Notes under the pieces: model-generated | Databases searched by the model: none | Told to the model about the DNA's origin: nothing | What the model saw: only the letters and a program-made list of their open reading frames with translations | Assembly: GCA_037783415.1 (NCBI GenBank) | Contig: JAZGTN010000046.1 | Location: 5,524,501 to 5,588,500, forward strand | DNA: 64,000 bases | Origin: Leptasterias polaris | Lineage: Eukaryota; Echinodermata; Asteroidea; Forcipulatida; Asteriidae | Direction of reading: 5' to 3' | In this document: in pieces, positions 41,791 to 53,399 of the stretch | How positions within the stretch are numbered: position 1 is the stretch's first letter | Layout of the letters: each line of letters starts with the position of its first letter | Program-made: the position numbers and the translations under genes

Positions 41791-42889
41791 TGTCCCGCAA
41801 TGATTGCATACAAACTTTTTGTCACGTTTTTCGATAGATTGCCGAATAATGATTTGCATTTTTCGAGTGATTTTGAGTATAAACTCCGTGTTAATTTCGT
41901 CAAAATGGCAAACCGAAAAAAGAAACACGTGTCGTTATTGTTGTCTTTCAAAAGAACATTATTTTCAATGGAAAGTGCCTTTGCCATAAAAAGACCGCCA
42001 GTTAGTCTGTTTTTAATCAATATACCTTCAAAGCTGCTATCTTGGTACAGTTTCCTTGACTGACTAGCTCGATCTCGATGTACGACGTATTCACCTTTGA
42101 CCCACTCAAAAATAGATAATGAGATTCGTCATGTGAAGGACGTAACGAAAACTTACCAGAGAAAGAGCGTATAAGCAATTAATGTCTAAAATTGTGTTTC
42201 AAGACAACTGAGTGTGAAAGTTTGGTTGGTTTTCTGCCATTCATTGGTCATCATAGCAAGGTTAAACTCTGCATGTGAATGGGAAAACATCTCTTTGGGG
42301 TAATTCTAGCAAGCAAATGTAGTAAACAGTAATGCCTCCTTGTTTTCGTCGGTAGCCATTTTATTACTGGAAAAGGTACTCTGTGTGCCTGGAAGAAGGG
42401 CGTTTGAGAGACGTACGCCCTTCTACTCCAAATCATTCGTAGTCCATCAACGTTGGTTTTGCTTGAACTTCATCGATTTATATTATTTTGATTGAACCTA
42501 TAGACCATGCATGTTACCTTTATTTACAGAAATATTGACCTTGTATAATACATTCTTGCATTTCCTGAGAGGCAAGATACTACACAGGCCGTATGGGAAC
42601 ATTTACATTTTGTGTCATAATTTTCACTTAAATTCAAGAGTTACAAAAGCAACAGCTGTACAGCTTTTGAGACTCCCTTTCTGCTTATCAAAAGTTGAGA
42701 AAAATCAGACAGTGCAATCTCCATAAAACATAAGATTTATTGTCTTCTTCCATTGAGCTGCGTACAAACTGTGCCTGCAGGAAGTCCAGGCTCTGTTAAC
42801 ATGCGATGTCACAGGTCACATGGTCTATATGTGATAAGCACTGTATGGTCAGCGCTTTCACTGAGTCTTACGGAACACATCCACAGGCA

Positions 42890-42990
42890 TACTACTCGAT
42901 GGGATTCGAACCCACACCCCGCCATTTGAGAGCAGGTTTATTAATACCAGACCAACAAATGTGCCCGGTGACAAGAGTTCACTTTGATAG
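42890..42990 (-). repeat. tRNA-like repeat, reverse orientation
   Basis: The minus strand contains GTGTGGGTTCGAATCCCATC, a good B-box match, but the A-box region (TTGGTCTGGTATTAATAAAC) is a poor fit and the acceptor stem does not close. It is therefore a tRNA-derived repeat and not a gene. Confidence 0.5.
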
Positions 42991-43611
42991 TGTCACTAGC
43001 AGCGGATGATGCAACAATAAAAATCAAAATAATCTATTTTTATCCCCGATGCATTTATTTATACATCTATAAATAAATTTGGTACCACCTCCCAACCAAC
43101 CACCTTTAGCATAAGACATTTTTATTCAGGGCCTAACATTTCGATGTTAATTGAAAGGATCATGATTGTAATGGATTGAGGGCTGGTTTGTTTTTAATTG
43201 GTTAGTCAAAAAACAAACTTTTCAAAATAAGTTCAATTTTAGTTACCTGTATTATACAAATCATTTTAAAAACAAACCCTATTAACCTACGTCACCGATC
43301 AGGCGACGCATGCGCTTTCAGACGCACCATAGTTTTACAGGCCTGTTCTCTTCCAAAACGGCATAGGTAGACAGTAGCGGCGTATGACTTCAGTGTAAAA
43401 TTGCCAAACTTAGAGGTCTGGATTCACCCTCTCCAGTTTTGGTTTCACTTTTTGTATTCGGGTCAAACTTAAGAAGTCACACATCAAAGTATTACAGACT
43501 GTATGTAGTAGTCACCCTCTCATAATCTCAGCTCATGCATGGCGCAGGCGCACATGGTGAGCCAATCAGCATTCCTTTTGCCGCCACGGTATGAGAGGGC
43601 GACCTTGTCTA

Positions 43612-43832
43612 TAATGCAGATCCGTATAATTATTGAGAGAGTTGCGGCAACTTGCAACTAGAAGCCATTATTGTCAAAAAGAAAACAACCACATTGGCGA
43701 ATACAGAGTGCCAGACTATTCTTCCCTTATGGTGGTGCTGCATTTGGACCGAAAATTGCGTCCAGCAGCCACGTGACCGGAGAAAACTGTTCCCTCTATG
43801 TCGCAATTATCTCAACACACAGCTCTGATGAC
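43612..43832. mobile_element. Short TIR element, copy 2
   Basis: ATTATTGAGAGAGTTGCGGC at the left and TCGCAATTATCTCAACACAC followed by AGCTCTG at the right. TGCTGCATTTGGACC and AAAACTGTTCCCTCTATGTC match 16308-16496. Confidence 0.6.
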
Positions 43833-44030
43833 ATCACACGCATAATGATAGACTGCACAATGTCGTGTCTTTTCGAACATTTAGACGGTTAGTGCGTGAT
43901 TTTGTTTCACCCAAACTTGAAAACAACGTACGTGGGTTCTCAAACTTTTTGAACATGCTCAAGAGACTTGCATGATCAGGGGGACAGCTAAATGAATTTA
44001 CTATACATTTGTTCTTGTTTTTCCAAAGTC

Positions 44031-45290
44031 ATGGGGCTACAAAAGAAGCATAATCTCTGGGCATTGGCTCTGTTGGGCGTATTGTGTGTAACTTACTGGT
44101 ACTTGTACACCGGAGAGCAAACAGTGCCCAAGCTTGTTTCATCGATACCCAGAATGCCTACACTCCCAAATGCCACTGGCAGGACGCGAATAGCAATCTA
44201 CGTACCCGGTACGGGAGGATTTGGATCATGGAGGGTGTACGGACGTTTAGTAGACATGTACAGGAGTGCCGAAAAGCGAAATGCCCGCGATCCAGTCACC
44301 AAACTACCATTCATCACCGTCCACTGTCCTCTGCAGAACCGTATCATTGATGTCATCTCAACGATTAAAACAACGTGGTTGGAAACTTGCGACGCCATCA
44401 TTGTCAACTTGGACAAACTTCCCATTGCACCTTCACATCAGAGACCCGCTATAAAGGCACTCGGGAACAAAACCAAGTGGTTTGTGTTTTCCATCGAAGC
44501 CCCCGATCGGTATCAATTTTGGAACGGAGATTATAAAGACATCATGTTCCAGTACTCAATATCATATCACTCAGAATCCACGGTTACATACCCATACGGC
44601 CGCTACACACCGAACCAGCCGAGGGATTTTGAACCGCGTAATTGGGCTTCTGGAAAGACGCGGCTCGTGGCGTGGATGGCCAGTGGATGTGGGGGGTTTT
44701 CCTGGCCACGCACAGCCTGGGTGCAGAAGCTACAGACGATAATCCCAGTCGACATGTACGGCAAGTGTGGTAACCTAACGTGTGGGAAGTTCGACAGTAG
44801 TAAGCCGGTATCCCAAAACTACCATTGCGTGCAAGTACTAGGAACATATAAGTTCTACCTTGCACTTGAAAATGCCGAATGTGACGAGTATTTGACGGAG
44901 AAGTTTTGGGAAAACTCTCTTCTGACCGGGTCAGTACCGATCGTATACGGTGGCCACAAGGAGGCATACACGCGAGTAGCTCCTCCTAACTCATTTATAC
45001 ATTTATCTGATTTCGAATCTATGCAGAAATTAGCCGACTATATAAAATACTTGGACGCAAACGACGAGGAATACAACAAGTATTTCGCTTGGAGGCACGT
45101 AGGAAAAGTCGAGCAGTTTTACCCGCCATTAGATATCAGCAACTTTATGTGTAGAATGTTGCCTGTGTTAGATAGGAATGAGGCATCCGTCCCGTTTAAA
45201 AGAGTAGAAGAAACAAACCTTTACAAAAGTTGCTCGCATACACCAATCACGGGCGTATTGCACTTGTCAAAATGGAAACCACGTAAGTGA
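44031..45290 (+). CDS. Alpha-1,3-fucosyltransferase (GT10 family)
   Basis: It encodes a type II Golgi enzyme that transfers fucose from GDP-fucose onto N-acetylglucosamine of glycoprotein or glycolipid chains. I place the start at 44031 (MGLQKKHNLW), giving 419 residues, because an acceptor-like TTTTTCCAAAG ends 2 bp before it; a frame-preserving ATG lies 39 bp upstream. A membrane anchor (LWALALLGVLCVTYWYLY) occupies about residues 8-26, then a short stem. GT10 hallmarks are present: FSIEAPDRYQFWNGDYKD, YPYGRY, KFYLALENAECDEYLTEKFW and GSVPIVYGG. Three N-glycosylation sequons (NAT, NKT, NLT) lie in the lumenal part. The ORF ends at TGA within ACCACGTAAGTGA, a good donor, so an alternative spliced C-terminus is possible. 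A long antisense frame (44584-44967) is a shadow. Confidence 0.92.
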   Translation: MGLQKKHNLWALALLGVLCVTYWYLYTGEQTVPKLVSSIPRMPTLPNATGRTRIAIYVPGTGGFGSWRVYGRLVDMYRSAEKRNARDPVTKLPFITVHCPLQNRIIDVISTIKTTWLETCDAIIVNLDKLPIAPSHQRPAIKALGNKTKWFVFSIEAPDRYQFWNGDYKDIMFQYSISYHSESTVTYPYGRYTPNQPRDFEPRNWASGKTRLVAWMASGCGGFSWPRTAWVQKLQTIIPVDMYGKCGNLTCGKFDSSKPVSQNYHCVQVLGTYKFYLALENAECDEYLTEKFWENSLLTGSVPIVYGGHKEAYTRVAPPNSFIHLSDFESMQKLADYIKYLDANDEEYNKYFAWRHVGKVEQFYPPLDISNFMCRMLPVLDRNEASVPFKRVEETNLYKSCSHTPITGVLHLSKWKPRK

Positions 45291-45390
45291 ATTCTCACAA
45301 TAATTCAAGCTTGATCTTTATTTCTTTCAATTTATTACTAGTGGATAATATTGAGTTGTAACTTTATATTACTCTTGTTTTTCTTATTAA

Positions 45391-45710
45391 AGGGTGTGTA
45401 CAACATTGGTAATTGTCAAAGACCAGTATCCACACTTGATGTGACCCAACATATTATACGTAAAATAACAAACCTGTGAAAGTTCAAGCTTAATCGGTCT
45501 TCGGAGTCATGAGAAAACTGACAATATTTGTATATGTTTTTACTGTTTTAAAAAATCGGTTTTTACTTTTTCCCTTATTAATAACTATAGCATTTCAAGC
45601 AAAACTTTTTCAAGGGGAACTTTCCCACCATAACCATCTTTATACCATGTAATTTATGTGCAAACCTGTAAAATTTTATATTTTCAATCTTACCATTGTA
45701 GATACTTATT
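45391..45710 (+). mobile_element. Family-2 foldback, diverged copy
   Basis: It begins AGGGTGTGTACAACATTGG after TTAA at 45387-45390 and carries AATTGTCAAAGACCAGTATC, AACAAACCTGTGAAAGTTCA and TAATTTATGTGCAAACCTGT. The right end is not sharply defined. Confidence 0.6.
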
Positions 45711-45747
45711 TTAGTGTTACCTTTTCTTTTCTTTTCATTTCAAAATA

Positions 45748-46611
45748 CACTCTAAATAGTTCCGGGTCAGAACCCAAGGCCTGACCCATTTCTGGGTCAG
45801 TATGTCCCGGAATCTGAGTCAAAATGACCCAGAAAAGGGTCAAACTGAAAAAAGGCTGCAAGTTACACAAAACAAATTAGTCCAATTTTGTTTTTTATGT
45901 ATGGATACTAGATCACATATTGGTCAAACAGAATTGAACAAACTGGACATGTTTAAAAGCATTAATGACCGTTTTACACATTTCAAACTGAACCATGTCT
46001 ACATCATTTTTCATGACATGGCACCAGACTACCTCTATCAAAAATTCAGGAAGGTTTCAGATATGTACAATTATTCAACATGGGGGTAGTTCCACCAATT
46101 GTATTGTTCCAAGAATAAAAGGGACAAAGTGCAATACATTTTTTTAAATACTGGAATTCATGAATGGAACCTCCTATATAGCATCAAATGTTCCAACACT
46201 TAGTATCAATTTAAAAGGGCAGTGAAACAACACCTCTCCTCTAAATCGAATTTTTAACAATTTTGTAAATTTTTTGATTTCCATTGTCCACTTTTTCCTG
46301 TGCAATTTTTGTTTTGTATTTAATTGTTTGTTTTCGTGTATTTTGAGAACCCCGATGTAAATAAGCCGTTTTTTAATCTGCTTTTTGGGATATCCTTGGT
46401 TTTTAATCAATTTCATTGTTATGTATTTTCTCTGTATGCTTGATTGTAATGCCGAATAAAACAATAATAAAAAATAATAAAAACTGGGTCAAAAGGGTCA
46501 TCAGAGTTAAAAACCCTTTTTAAAAACAATTTTCCGGTTTACCACAAAAAAATTGGGCCCCTACGACCTGGAATACAGGCCATTTCTGACATGCGAGTTT
46601 TTTTTAGAGTG
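45748..46611. mobile_element. CACTCTAAA...TTTAGAGTG element interrupted by LINE debris
   Basis: CACTCTAAA at the left is mirrored by TTTAGAGTG at the right, ends seen in CACTA/EnSpm-type elements. Both arms carry repeated GGGTCA and TGACCC words (AAATGACCCAGAAAAGGGTC at the left, AAACTGGGTCAAAAGGGTCA at the right). A smaller relative lies at 57941-58144. Confidence 0.5.
45890..46475 (+). pseudogene. 3' remnant of a non-LTR retrotransposon pol
   Basis: The frame reads NDRFTHFKLNHVYIIFHDMA, then FRKVSDMYNYSTWG and, after a frameshift and stops, segments resembling WNSWNEPP and KGSETTPLL. This fits the spacing P..L...F..V...YNTR...WN.LP...FK..LK of LINE C-termini. It ends in AATAAAACAATAATAAAAAA-type tail sequence and sits between the arms of the surrounding CACT element. 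It is broken and short. Confidence 0.5.
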
Positions 46612-46800
46612 ACAAGTGCTTTTTTATATTGCGAACCGGTGCAATTATCAGCTGTGTGTATAGAGCTAAAAACAAACATCAAATTAATGTATTCAATGTC
46701 ACCCTGTGTCTTTTAGCGTACTAACCAGATTGATATACAATTTACATTTACATAGTTCCACAATGTTGTCCATTTTTTGTAAAAAAATTAGTACTGTTAA

Positions 46801-47167
46801 GGGCACTGAACACGTTTTGTAATTGTCAAAGACCAGTATTCTCACTTGGTGTATCCCAACATATGCATAAAATAACAAGCCTGTGAAAATTTGGGCTCAA
46901 TTGGTCATTGAAGTTGCAAGAAAATGATGAAAGAAAAAACACCCTTGTTGTACAAATTAGTGTGCTTTCAGATAGGAATAAAAGGCTTCTGGCCAGAAGT
47001 CTTTATTATTTTAGTGAGAAATTACCTCTTTCTCAAAAACTACGTTACTTCAGAGGGAGTCGTTTCTCACAATGTTTTATACTATCAACAGCTCTCCGTT
47101 GCTCGTTACTAAGTAAGTTTTTATGCTAATATATATTTTGAGTAATTACCAAACGTGTACAGTGCCT
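46801..47167 (+). mobile_element. TTAA-flanked foldback, family 2, GGGCACTG subtype
   Basis: TTAA at 46797-46800 and 47168-47171; ends GGGCACTGAACACG and CGTGTACAGTGCC. The interior has GACCAGTATTCTCACTTGGT and TGGTCATTGAAGTTGCAAGA. Confidence 0.7.
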
Positions 47168-47251
47168 TTAAAAGGGGGTTAAAGTTATATACAACGTGAA
47201 CCATACCTCACTATTGCTGTTGTTGTTGTAATTGTGGCCCTTTTCTTCTTT

Positions 47252-47860
47252 TAGCTATTCCGTCCTATACTTAGAACAGGTTTTGTTTTCGTCGAGATTT
47301 TTGAATTATTTTTAGCTGTTCCGACATAAAGTCGAAGTTGTTTTGGTTTTTTTCGTTTGGATTTTTATTTGTTCCGACCAGGAAGAGGTTTAATTTTGTT
47401 TTCGTTGAAATTTTCAGCTGTTCCGACTTGAATTCGGAAGAGGTAGTTTTTGTTTGGATTTTAACTGTTCCTAACTGAAGTCGGAATAGGTTTTATTTTC
47501 GTAGAACTTAAAAAAATTATTTCCAGCTGTTCCGACCTAAAATCGGAATAGGTTTTTTTTCGTTAGGATTTTTATCTGTTCCGACCTTAAGTCGGAACAG
47601 TTTATGTTTTTGTTGGGATTTTTAGCTTTTCCGACCTTGGGTCTTTAAGCTGTTCCGACCTCAAGTCGTCGGAACAGTTTTTTGTTGTGATTTAGCTGTG
47701 CCGACCTTAATTCGGAATAGGTTTTGTTTTCCTTTGGAATTTTAGCTGTTCCGACCTACAGTCGAAAGAAGTTTTTGTTCTCGTTTGTTTTTTTAGCCGT
47801 TCCTACCAGTTTCCTACCTTGAGTCAGAATAGGTTTAGTTTTCGTTGGGATTTGTATTAG
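47252..47860. repeat. Hairpin-unit tandem array 1
   Basis: About ten to eleven units of 45-70 bp are each centred on CTGTTCCGAC and GTCGGAACAG, separated by four to six bases, and followed by GTTTTGTTTTCGTTGGGATT. Units differ in length and exact stem sequence. The best unit near 47580 is almost a perfect 25-bp palindrome. Confidence 0.85.
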
Positions 47861-48358
47861 TTTTATTGAGTATTCTTTGTTTCCGCCCGTTTTTTGTTTA
47901 GCATCGGAATCAACCGATGAAGTACCTTTATTTAAAAATAATTTATCAAATAATATTCAAATTATTTTATTGGGCTTAGAATATTTGATAATATTTCAAG
48001 AAATGTACAAAATCAATAACCAGTTGAACTATTTTCTTCAATTATTTGTCAAAGCTATAAATTTGGTGATATATTAATCGTAGTAGCCTATATAACTAAA
48101 CATGCAATTTTACTTTCAAAAACATTATTTAAGTGGACTAAACTTTAATGACAATATATACCCATGGTCGCCAAAGTCAAGAAATTTGTCTGTATAATAA
48201 AGTTCATGCAATAATGATATATTTTGGGTCAGTTAAGTCAGGCACCATGCAGTACAATAAAGTTTTGCCTGATTGAAAGTAATTCATTGATCATATGGAC
48301 ATATCAAGTTATCATAATTATTGAAACTTATTTAACATACAAGTTCATAAGATCGTGC
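47306..48358. repeat. Segmental duplication, left copy
   Basis: This approximately 1.05-kb block is colinear with 49058-50155. After the hairpin arrays both continue with CGGAATCAACCGA, TTATTTTATTGGGCTTAGAA, GATATATTAATCGTAG, TTGATCATATG and AAGATCGTG in the same order. Divergence is moderate, with many small indels. Confidence 0.8.
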
Positions 48359-49057
48359 TGACGTTGAGATAGGGTTCATGGTTCTTGAAAAAGTTACGTT
48401 ATTGTAGCACTGTTTTGAAAACGGTTATTATAAAATACGGCAACGTTGTGTTTACTTGCAAGCAACGTGGTTATTTCGTTGCATCTTAAAGGGACACACC
48501 GGCTTCGTTGGGCTATTTTGGCTACAAATAGTATAAAATATGACTCCAAAGATCTTCCAGGATTGGAGAAGAACGAATCCTAAAAGAGTAAATGATTGAT
48601 CCCGTCTTGTCTTCTGTGTATGTATTTGTTTATCCGCCATTGGAACAAAAGTTGTTGGGGTAGGCAACGGGAGTTGATATCACAAATTAGTCGTTCAGAC
48701 ATTATTATTATTATCATTATTCTTACTTTTTATTCGGCAATTTATCGAAGTACAAAACGTACAACATACAAATGACCTCAATACACAGAACAAAGGGTCC
48801 TTTTGGTTGGTTTGCAATTTGCAACAGCTAATTCTATTTTCTTATTTTATTCCTCTCTGTTGCTGTATCCCTTTTTGTGATTTAAAAGTGATTTAAAAGT
48901 TACGGTCTTCTTTTCTGCCCTTTTTGACAAATACATTAGCCAAATGATTGTTGATTAAAACAACTATAATAATAACGAAGTTTAATTATTCAGAAATAAA
49001 TCTTCACTCTTGTACCTGTATGAAGATGATTGGTAAATAATGTTATGATTTTTTAAT
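48359..49057. other. Unique-looking AT-rich spacer between the duplicated blocks
   Basis: No gene or repeat family recognised. A reverse-oriented retroelement tail-like stretch (TTTTTATTCGGCAATTTATC) lies near 48727. The 71-codon minus frame at 48452-48667 has no recognisable domain. Confidence 0.4.
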
Positions 49058-50155
49058 ATTATTTTTAGCTGTTCCGACATTAAGTCGAACTACATGTATT
49101 TTTTGTTTTCGTTTGGATTTTTATTTGTTCCGACCTTAAGTCGGAGAAGATTTTGTATTAGTTGAAATTTTCAGCTGTTCCAACCTATAGTTGGAAGAGG
49201 TAGTTTTTGTTTGGATTTTAATTGTTCCTAACTGAAGTCGGAATAGGTTTTGTTTTCGTCGATTTAAAAAAAATTATTTCCAGCTGTTCCGACCAAAAGT
49301 CGGAATAGGTTTTTGTCGTTAGGATTTGTATCTGTTCCGACCTTAAGTCGGAAAAGTTTATGTTTTTGTTGAGATTTTATCTGTTCCGACCTTAAGTCAG
49401 AACAGGTTTTGTTTTCGTTGGGTCGTTAAGCTGTTCCGACCTCAAGTCGGAACAGGTTTTTGTTGTGATTTGTAGCTGTTCCGACCTTAATGCGGAATAG
49501 GTTTTGTTTTCCTTGGGAAATATCAGCTGTTCCGACCCACAGTCGGAAGAAATTTTTGTTCTCGTTTGGATTTTTAGCTGTTCGTACCTTGAGTCAGAAT
49601 AGGTTTTGTTTTCGTTGGGATTTTTATTAGTTTTATTATTATTCTTTGTTTCTGCCGGTGTTTTGTTTCGCTTCGGAATCAACCGAAGTTCTTTTATTAA
49701 AAGATAAATATGAAAACATTTTGACAACGTCAATATCACATAATTTGCAAATTATTTTATTGGGCTTAGAAGTTGGAAAGTTTGATAATATTTAAAGTAA
49801 CTTACAAAATTAATAACTAGATTAACTATTTTCTTCATTTGTTTGTCGACAATATCAATTTGATGATATATTAATCGTAGTGACTAAACATGTAATTTTA
49901 CTTTCAAAAACACTTTTTAAGTGGAAAAGCTTTAATGTCAATATATGTATACCCATGACTGTCAAAGTCAAGAAATTGGTCTGCATATATAGTTCATGCA
50001 ATATAATATAATAATGTAGTATACAGGGGAAATGAAGTCAGGCAACGTGCAGTACTGTTAAAGTCACCTTATTGAAAGTAATTTATTGATCATATGCATT
50101 ATAAAGTAATAATATTAAAACCTATATATAACATACAATTTCTTAAGATCGTGAA
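49058..50155. repeat. Segmental duplication, right copy with hairpin array 2
   Basis: The array runs at about 49066-49625, and its units correspond one by one and in order to those of array 1, including the idiosyncratic unit with AATTATTTCCAGCTGTTCCG. The unit at 49178-49196 has TTCCAAC and GTTGGAA where other units have TTCCGAC and GTCGGAA. Confidence 0.8.
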
Positions 50156-50625
50156 AATATAGTTGACTTCACTGTACAAAAGGTATTAAAGAATGACACA
50201 TTTTTACGAGGTGAACAAATTACCATTCGGTGTTTTATGCACCATTCCAACTACAACGCTCGGATATCGGTGAGCAAATCTTGGAAAGACTAGTCAATAG
50301 CTACTATAAAAAAAGAAGTGAACGAATCTTCTCAATGGGAAACAAATTGCAGCGCAATCACCGGATTAGACTGTCCCCTGTCTTTAACCCCAAGGATAAA
50401 GACAGGCACCGGTCTTACAGGTTCATGATTTCATTGGATACAATAATTTTATTGGATAAACGTGCTGTGACGTAAGCTTTTCATATCCGTGTTATGATTG
50501 GTCCGAGGTGATGTAATTTGTGAGCTTGCAATTTCGGTCGTCTGCATGCAGCGTGTGCATATGTAACATCAAAATAATGTTGTTTTATGGTGTTTTATTC
50601 AATACGAATCTCCGCCGCGTGCATG

Positions 50626-50715
50626 AAATGAATGCGAGGTCAAAGGTACATCTGGCAACATCCGGTCAGACTGGTATCTTGCGTTATTCACGAGCCTCGA
50701 AGTGTAACGTCAGAT
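50626..50715. repeat. Dispersed 90-bp repeat, copy 2
   Basis: Reverse-complement partner of 6112-6200 (ACATCTGGCAACATCCGGTC and GCGTTATTCACGAGCC here). Confidence 0.6.
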
Positions 50716-50953
50716 ATTCAGGCTAGCACCGTATATGCTCCTTAATTATGAATTATGATAAGAAATTATTTTGTTGTACACGTGTGCTATAGGGCTAGTT
50801 CATTATTGATTTTGTTTGGAAGATCATTGTACAGCAAACTCGTGTACTAACGCCTCAATCCATGGTCGTGTTTTATCAATATTTACAAACTTGCAAGCAA
50901 CAGTTTCATTTGTAACTGCAATTATTCATACTTTGGTTATTCTTCAAATTTAC

Positions 50954-51044
50954 AGCATGGCCTACCAGCATGGCCTACCAGCATGGCCTACCAGCATGGC
51001 CTACCAGCATGGCCTACCAGCATGGCCTACCAGCATGGCCTACA
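50954..51044. repeat. 13-bp minisatellite, seven units
   Basis: AGCATGGCCTACC is repeated seven times with no visible change except the last base. Another short tract, three copies of CTATGACC, lies about 90 bp downstream at 51140-51163. Perfect units imply recent expansion. The plus-strand frames MAYQHGLPAWP through it are products of the repeat. Confidence 0.9.
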
Positions 51045-52095
51045 CCGAAAACACTATGGTTAATTACCCGTTCATTATTATTTTTTTTAACCGGTGAAAC
51101 CCTCAAGTTCTATCATCAGGCAGGCCATATTGACATGGCCTATGACCCTATGACCCTATGACCCTTGGACTCGGAATCTGAAATTTAAACAATTAAATAA
51201 AAACAAATCTGGACCTATTGCTTTGTACATAGAATGCAGGTCCACCATTTTTTGTACAATTAAAAACATAACTTTTTCCAATTTTGTTTTGCCAAACTAT
51301 CACTACAATGTCTTGATAAGTTATTAGCTTTCAAAAAAGTATGAAATCAACATTGTAATCGAGGTATACACGTTTTACTTTTCCCAGCGTACTGCACGCT
51401 GTAGCATTCGTGTATATTTAACAGGGGCGGGGCATCGCAGGATTAAAATTGTCATTATAGTCCGAAAGTTGCTATCGAAACAGGATTTAAAGCAACACAT
51501 TTTTCTTTTACCATTTTCTCCTCCAAATTGTCAAAACCATACTCCAGATTTTACAAATCAATCAAATTTTTCTAGGCTACAATTTAGAAATTGATAATTT
51601 CCAGTTAAGTTTTAGCAAGATAACGCACATTTTGTCATGTTTGAGGTTCAAGTGATGAAATATATTCTCTCGTATTCGCTTGGTTTGAGCAGCCAAAGGA
51701 TAAAACTATCTATCCCTTCAACTTTTCGGGTAAATTTGAGGAACAAGGGATGCAAAATGTTACCCCTCCACTTTTCGGCTGGCCTTTGAGGAGCAAGGCA
51801 TATACAATAATCTTTCCCCTCACTTAAACTATTACCACTCGAACCACAAATAAACCCCCTTTTTGTCAGCTTTTGTGAAGTATACATTGTAAATATTAAA
51901 AAGTTGTGAGTGGGTTTTTTTATATTATGATTCAAAAATTGTTTTGAGTACAAAATGTGGCAAATTGTTATGCCAATAAAAAGGAACAAATCAAAAGACT
52001 GATCTGATAACAATTATTTGTTTTGGTGCATCATATTCTTACTTTGTTCCTCAAGCAATGTCTTATTGAAAAAACAGCAATATTTTAACATTTAA

Positions 52096-52451
52096 AGGTA
52101 TTATACAGGATTGGTAGAGCTGACAAAATAATCACAGACAGTGTTCATGTTTTGTGTAATCAACCACATACATGAAATAACAAGCCTGTGAAAATTTGAG
52201 CTCAATTGGTCATCGAGGTCACGAGAAAATAGTGAAAAGAGACCTTATGTGTTTTCTGTTTTTCAAACATCGAGTTTATTATCGCGCGTGATAAAAACTA
52301 TTGTTTAACTCATTTCTCAGAAACGATAGCATTTTAGGCAGAAATATTTTAAGGAACCCTTTCTACCATAACTTACTTTCAATCATGTAAAGTTATGTGT
52401 GAATCTGTGAACATTTGTGTTTTTCGATCTTACCAATAGTGTACAGGGCCT
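52096..52451 (+). mobile_element. TTAA-flanked foldback, family 2, copy
   Basis: TTAA at 52092-52095 and 52452-52455. It carries ATAACAAGCCTGTGAAAATT, TTGGTCATCGAGGTCACGAG and ends GTGTACAGGGCC. Confidence 0.65.
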
Positions 52452-52861
52452 TTAAACTAAAACGTCGGAAAAAATGCTATATAATACCCCTTAAAAAATG
52501 AAAAAATGAAAAATTGTATTTAAAAAGGAAGCTGTTAATTGTATTGTGAAGTCGGTGGCTGATGTTTTGACATTTATATGACTTTTGTTTGCGCAAACTA
52601 GTTACAATTGTGCATGGGCGGCAATGAGAAGTTCTACCATATGTCACTCTGTTGGCATCTACCCCTTTGGATATACAGTCAAAACCCCTTTTGCTTTGCA
52701 GACTTCATGTACCTTTGTTTTTTTGAAGCACAATTTATTTATCAGTGATATGTATATGAATTACATGACAGAATGTGACAGAATTACTAGTAAAATTGTT
52801 GTAATTTTTGAAGCATGAACGCCACTCGTGTTTTTAGTGAGAAAGTTTTAGTGAGAAAGAT

Positions 52862-52972
52862 TAAAGGGATGTTATTGGCCCAATGACCAGGGCACTAATG
52901 TAAAGCGCATTGAGACGTTATTGTGAAATGCGCTATATAAGAACTGGTTATTATTATTATTATTATTATTTG
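52862..52972 (+). repeat. SINE 3' tail with (ATT)n
   Basis: AATGACCAGGGCACTAATGT, GAAATGCGCTATATAAGAAC and then (TTA)n. Same tail as 1535-1572; reverse copy at 18180-18260. Confidence 0.6.
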
Positions 52973-53399
52973 CCAGTTAAGGTTGGCAAAACTCGCGACT
53001 GTGTGGTTGCAAAAATTAGGTCTTTTAGTCTTAATTTGAATCGTTCCCGCCTGTGTGAAATTATAATGGCTCAGATATTGACGAGTCACACTATAGTGCG
53101 CTACCAGGAGTTCACCACAGAGGCAAAATATTCGAAGTGCATCTTATTGGAAAAAGATTACACTGTTCACCATAGTCAAACAAGCAACACACGTTTAGTT
53201 TAAAAACCAACTTAATCTTGAAAGGGGAACAATTATCGGTTTCTATGTCGGCAAGTTCAGATGTAAAGCTTGCTTCATACATTATGATAACGCAAATAAT
53301 TTTTTTGACTTTGCAATAACATGAACTGGGTCTTCAAATGCTTTCCTCTCAGATTTACCCATGCAATGCATTTAATACACTGCATATAAATTACTGATA

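Larger units (their letters stand above)
38930..44030. other. Intergenic DNA upstream of the fucosyltransferase
   Basis: No supportable gene. It contains an imperfect hairpin at 39508-39581, a foldback at 39768-39905, a GAAATAGCC-rich tract at 40130-40650, a probable LINE tail in reverse near 40720-40850, SINE fragments at 41675-41790 and 42890-42990, and a TIR element at 43612-43832. A 5' untranslated exon of the fucosyltransferase should lie here, since an acceptor precedes its ATG. Confidence 0.45.
50156..53399. other. Intergenic DNA with scattered repeats
   Basis: No gene supported. It contains the 90-bp dispersed repeat, a 13-bp minisatellite, a family-2 element and a SINE tail. CCTGTCTTTAACCCCAAGGA followed by TAAAGACAGG (50378-50407) forms a short imperfect hairpin. 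Confidence 0.45.

Noticed and set aside
44584..44967. 127-codon minus-strand frame within the fucosyltransferase
   Set aside because: Shadow of the GT10 coding sequence.
50954..51044. CRISPR-like regular repeats
   Set aside because: The 13-bp units are directly adjacent with no spacers; it is a minisatellite in animal DNA.
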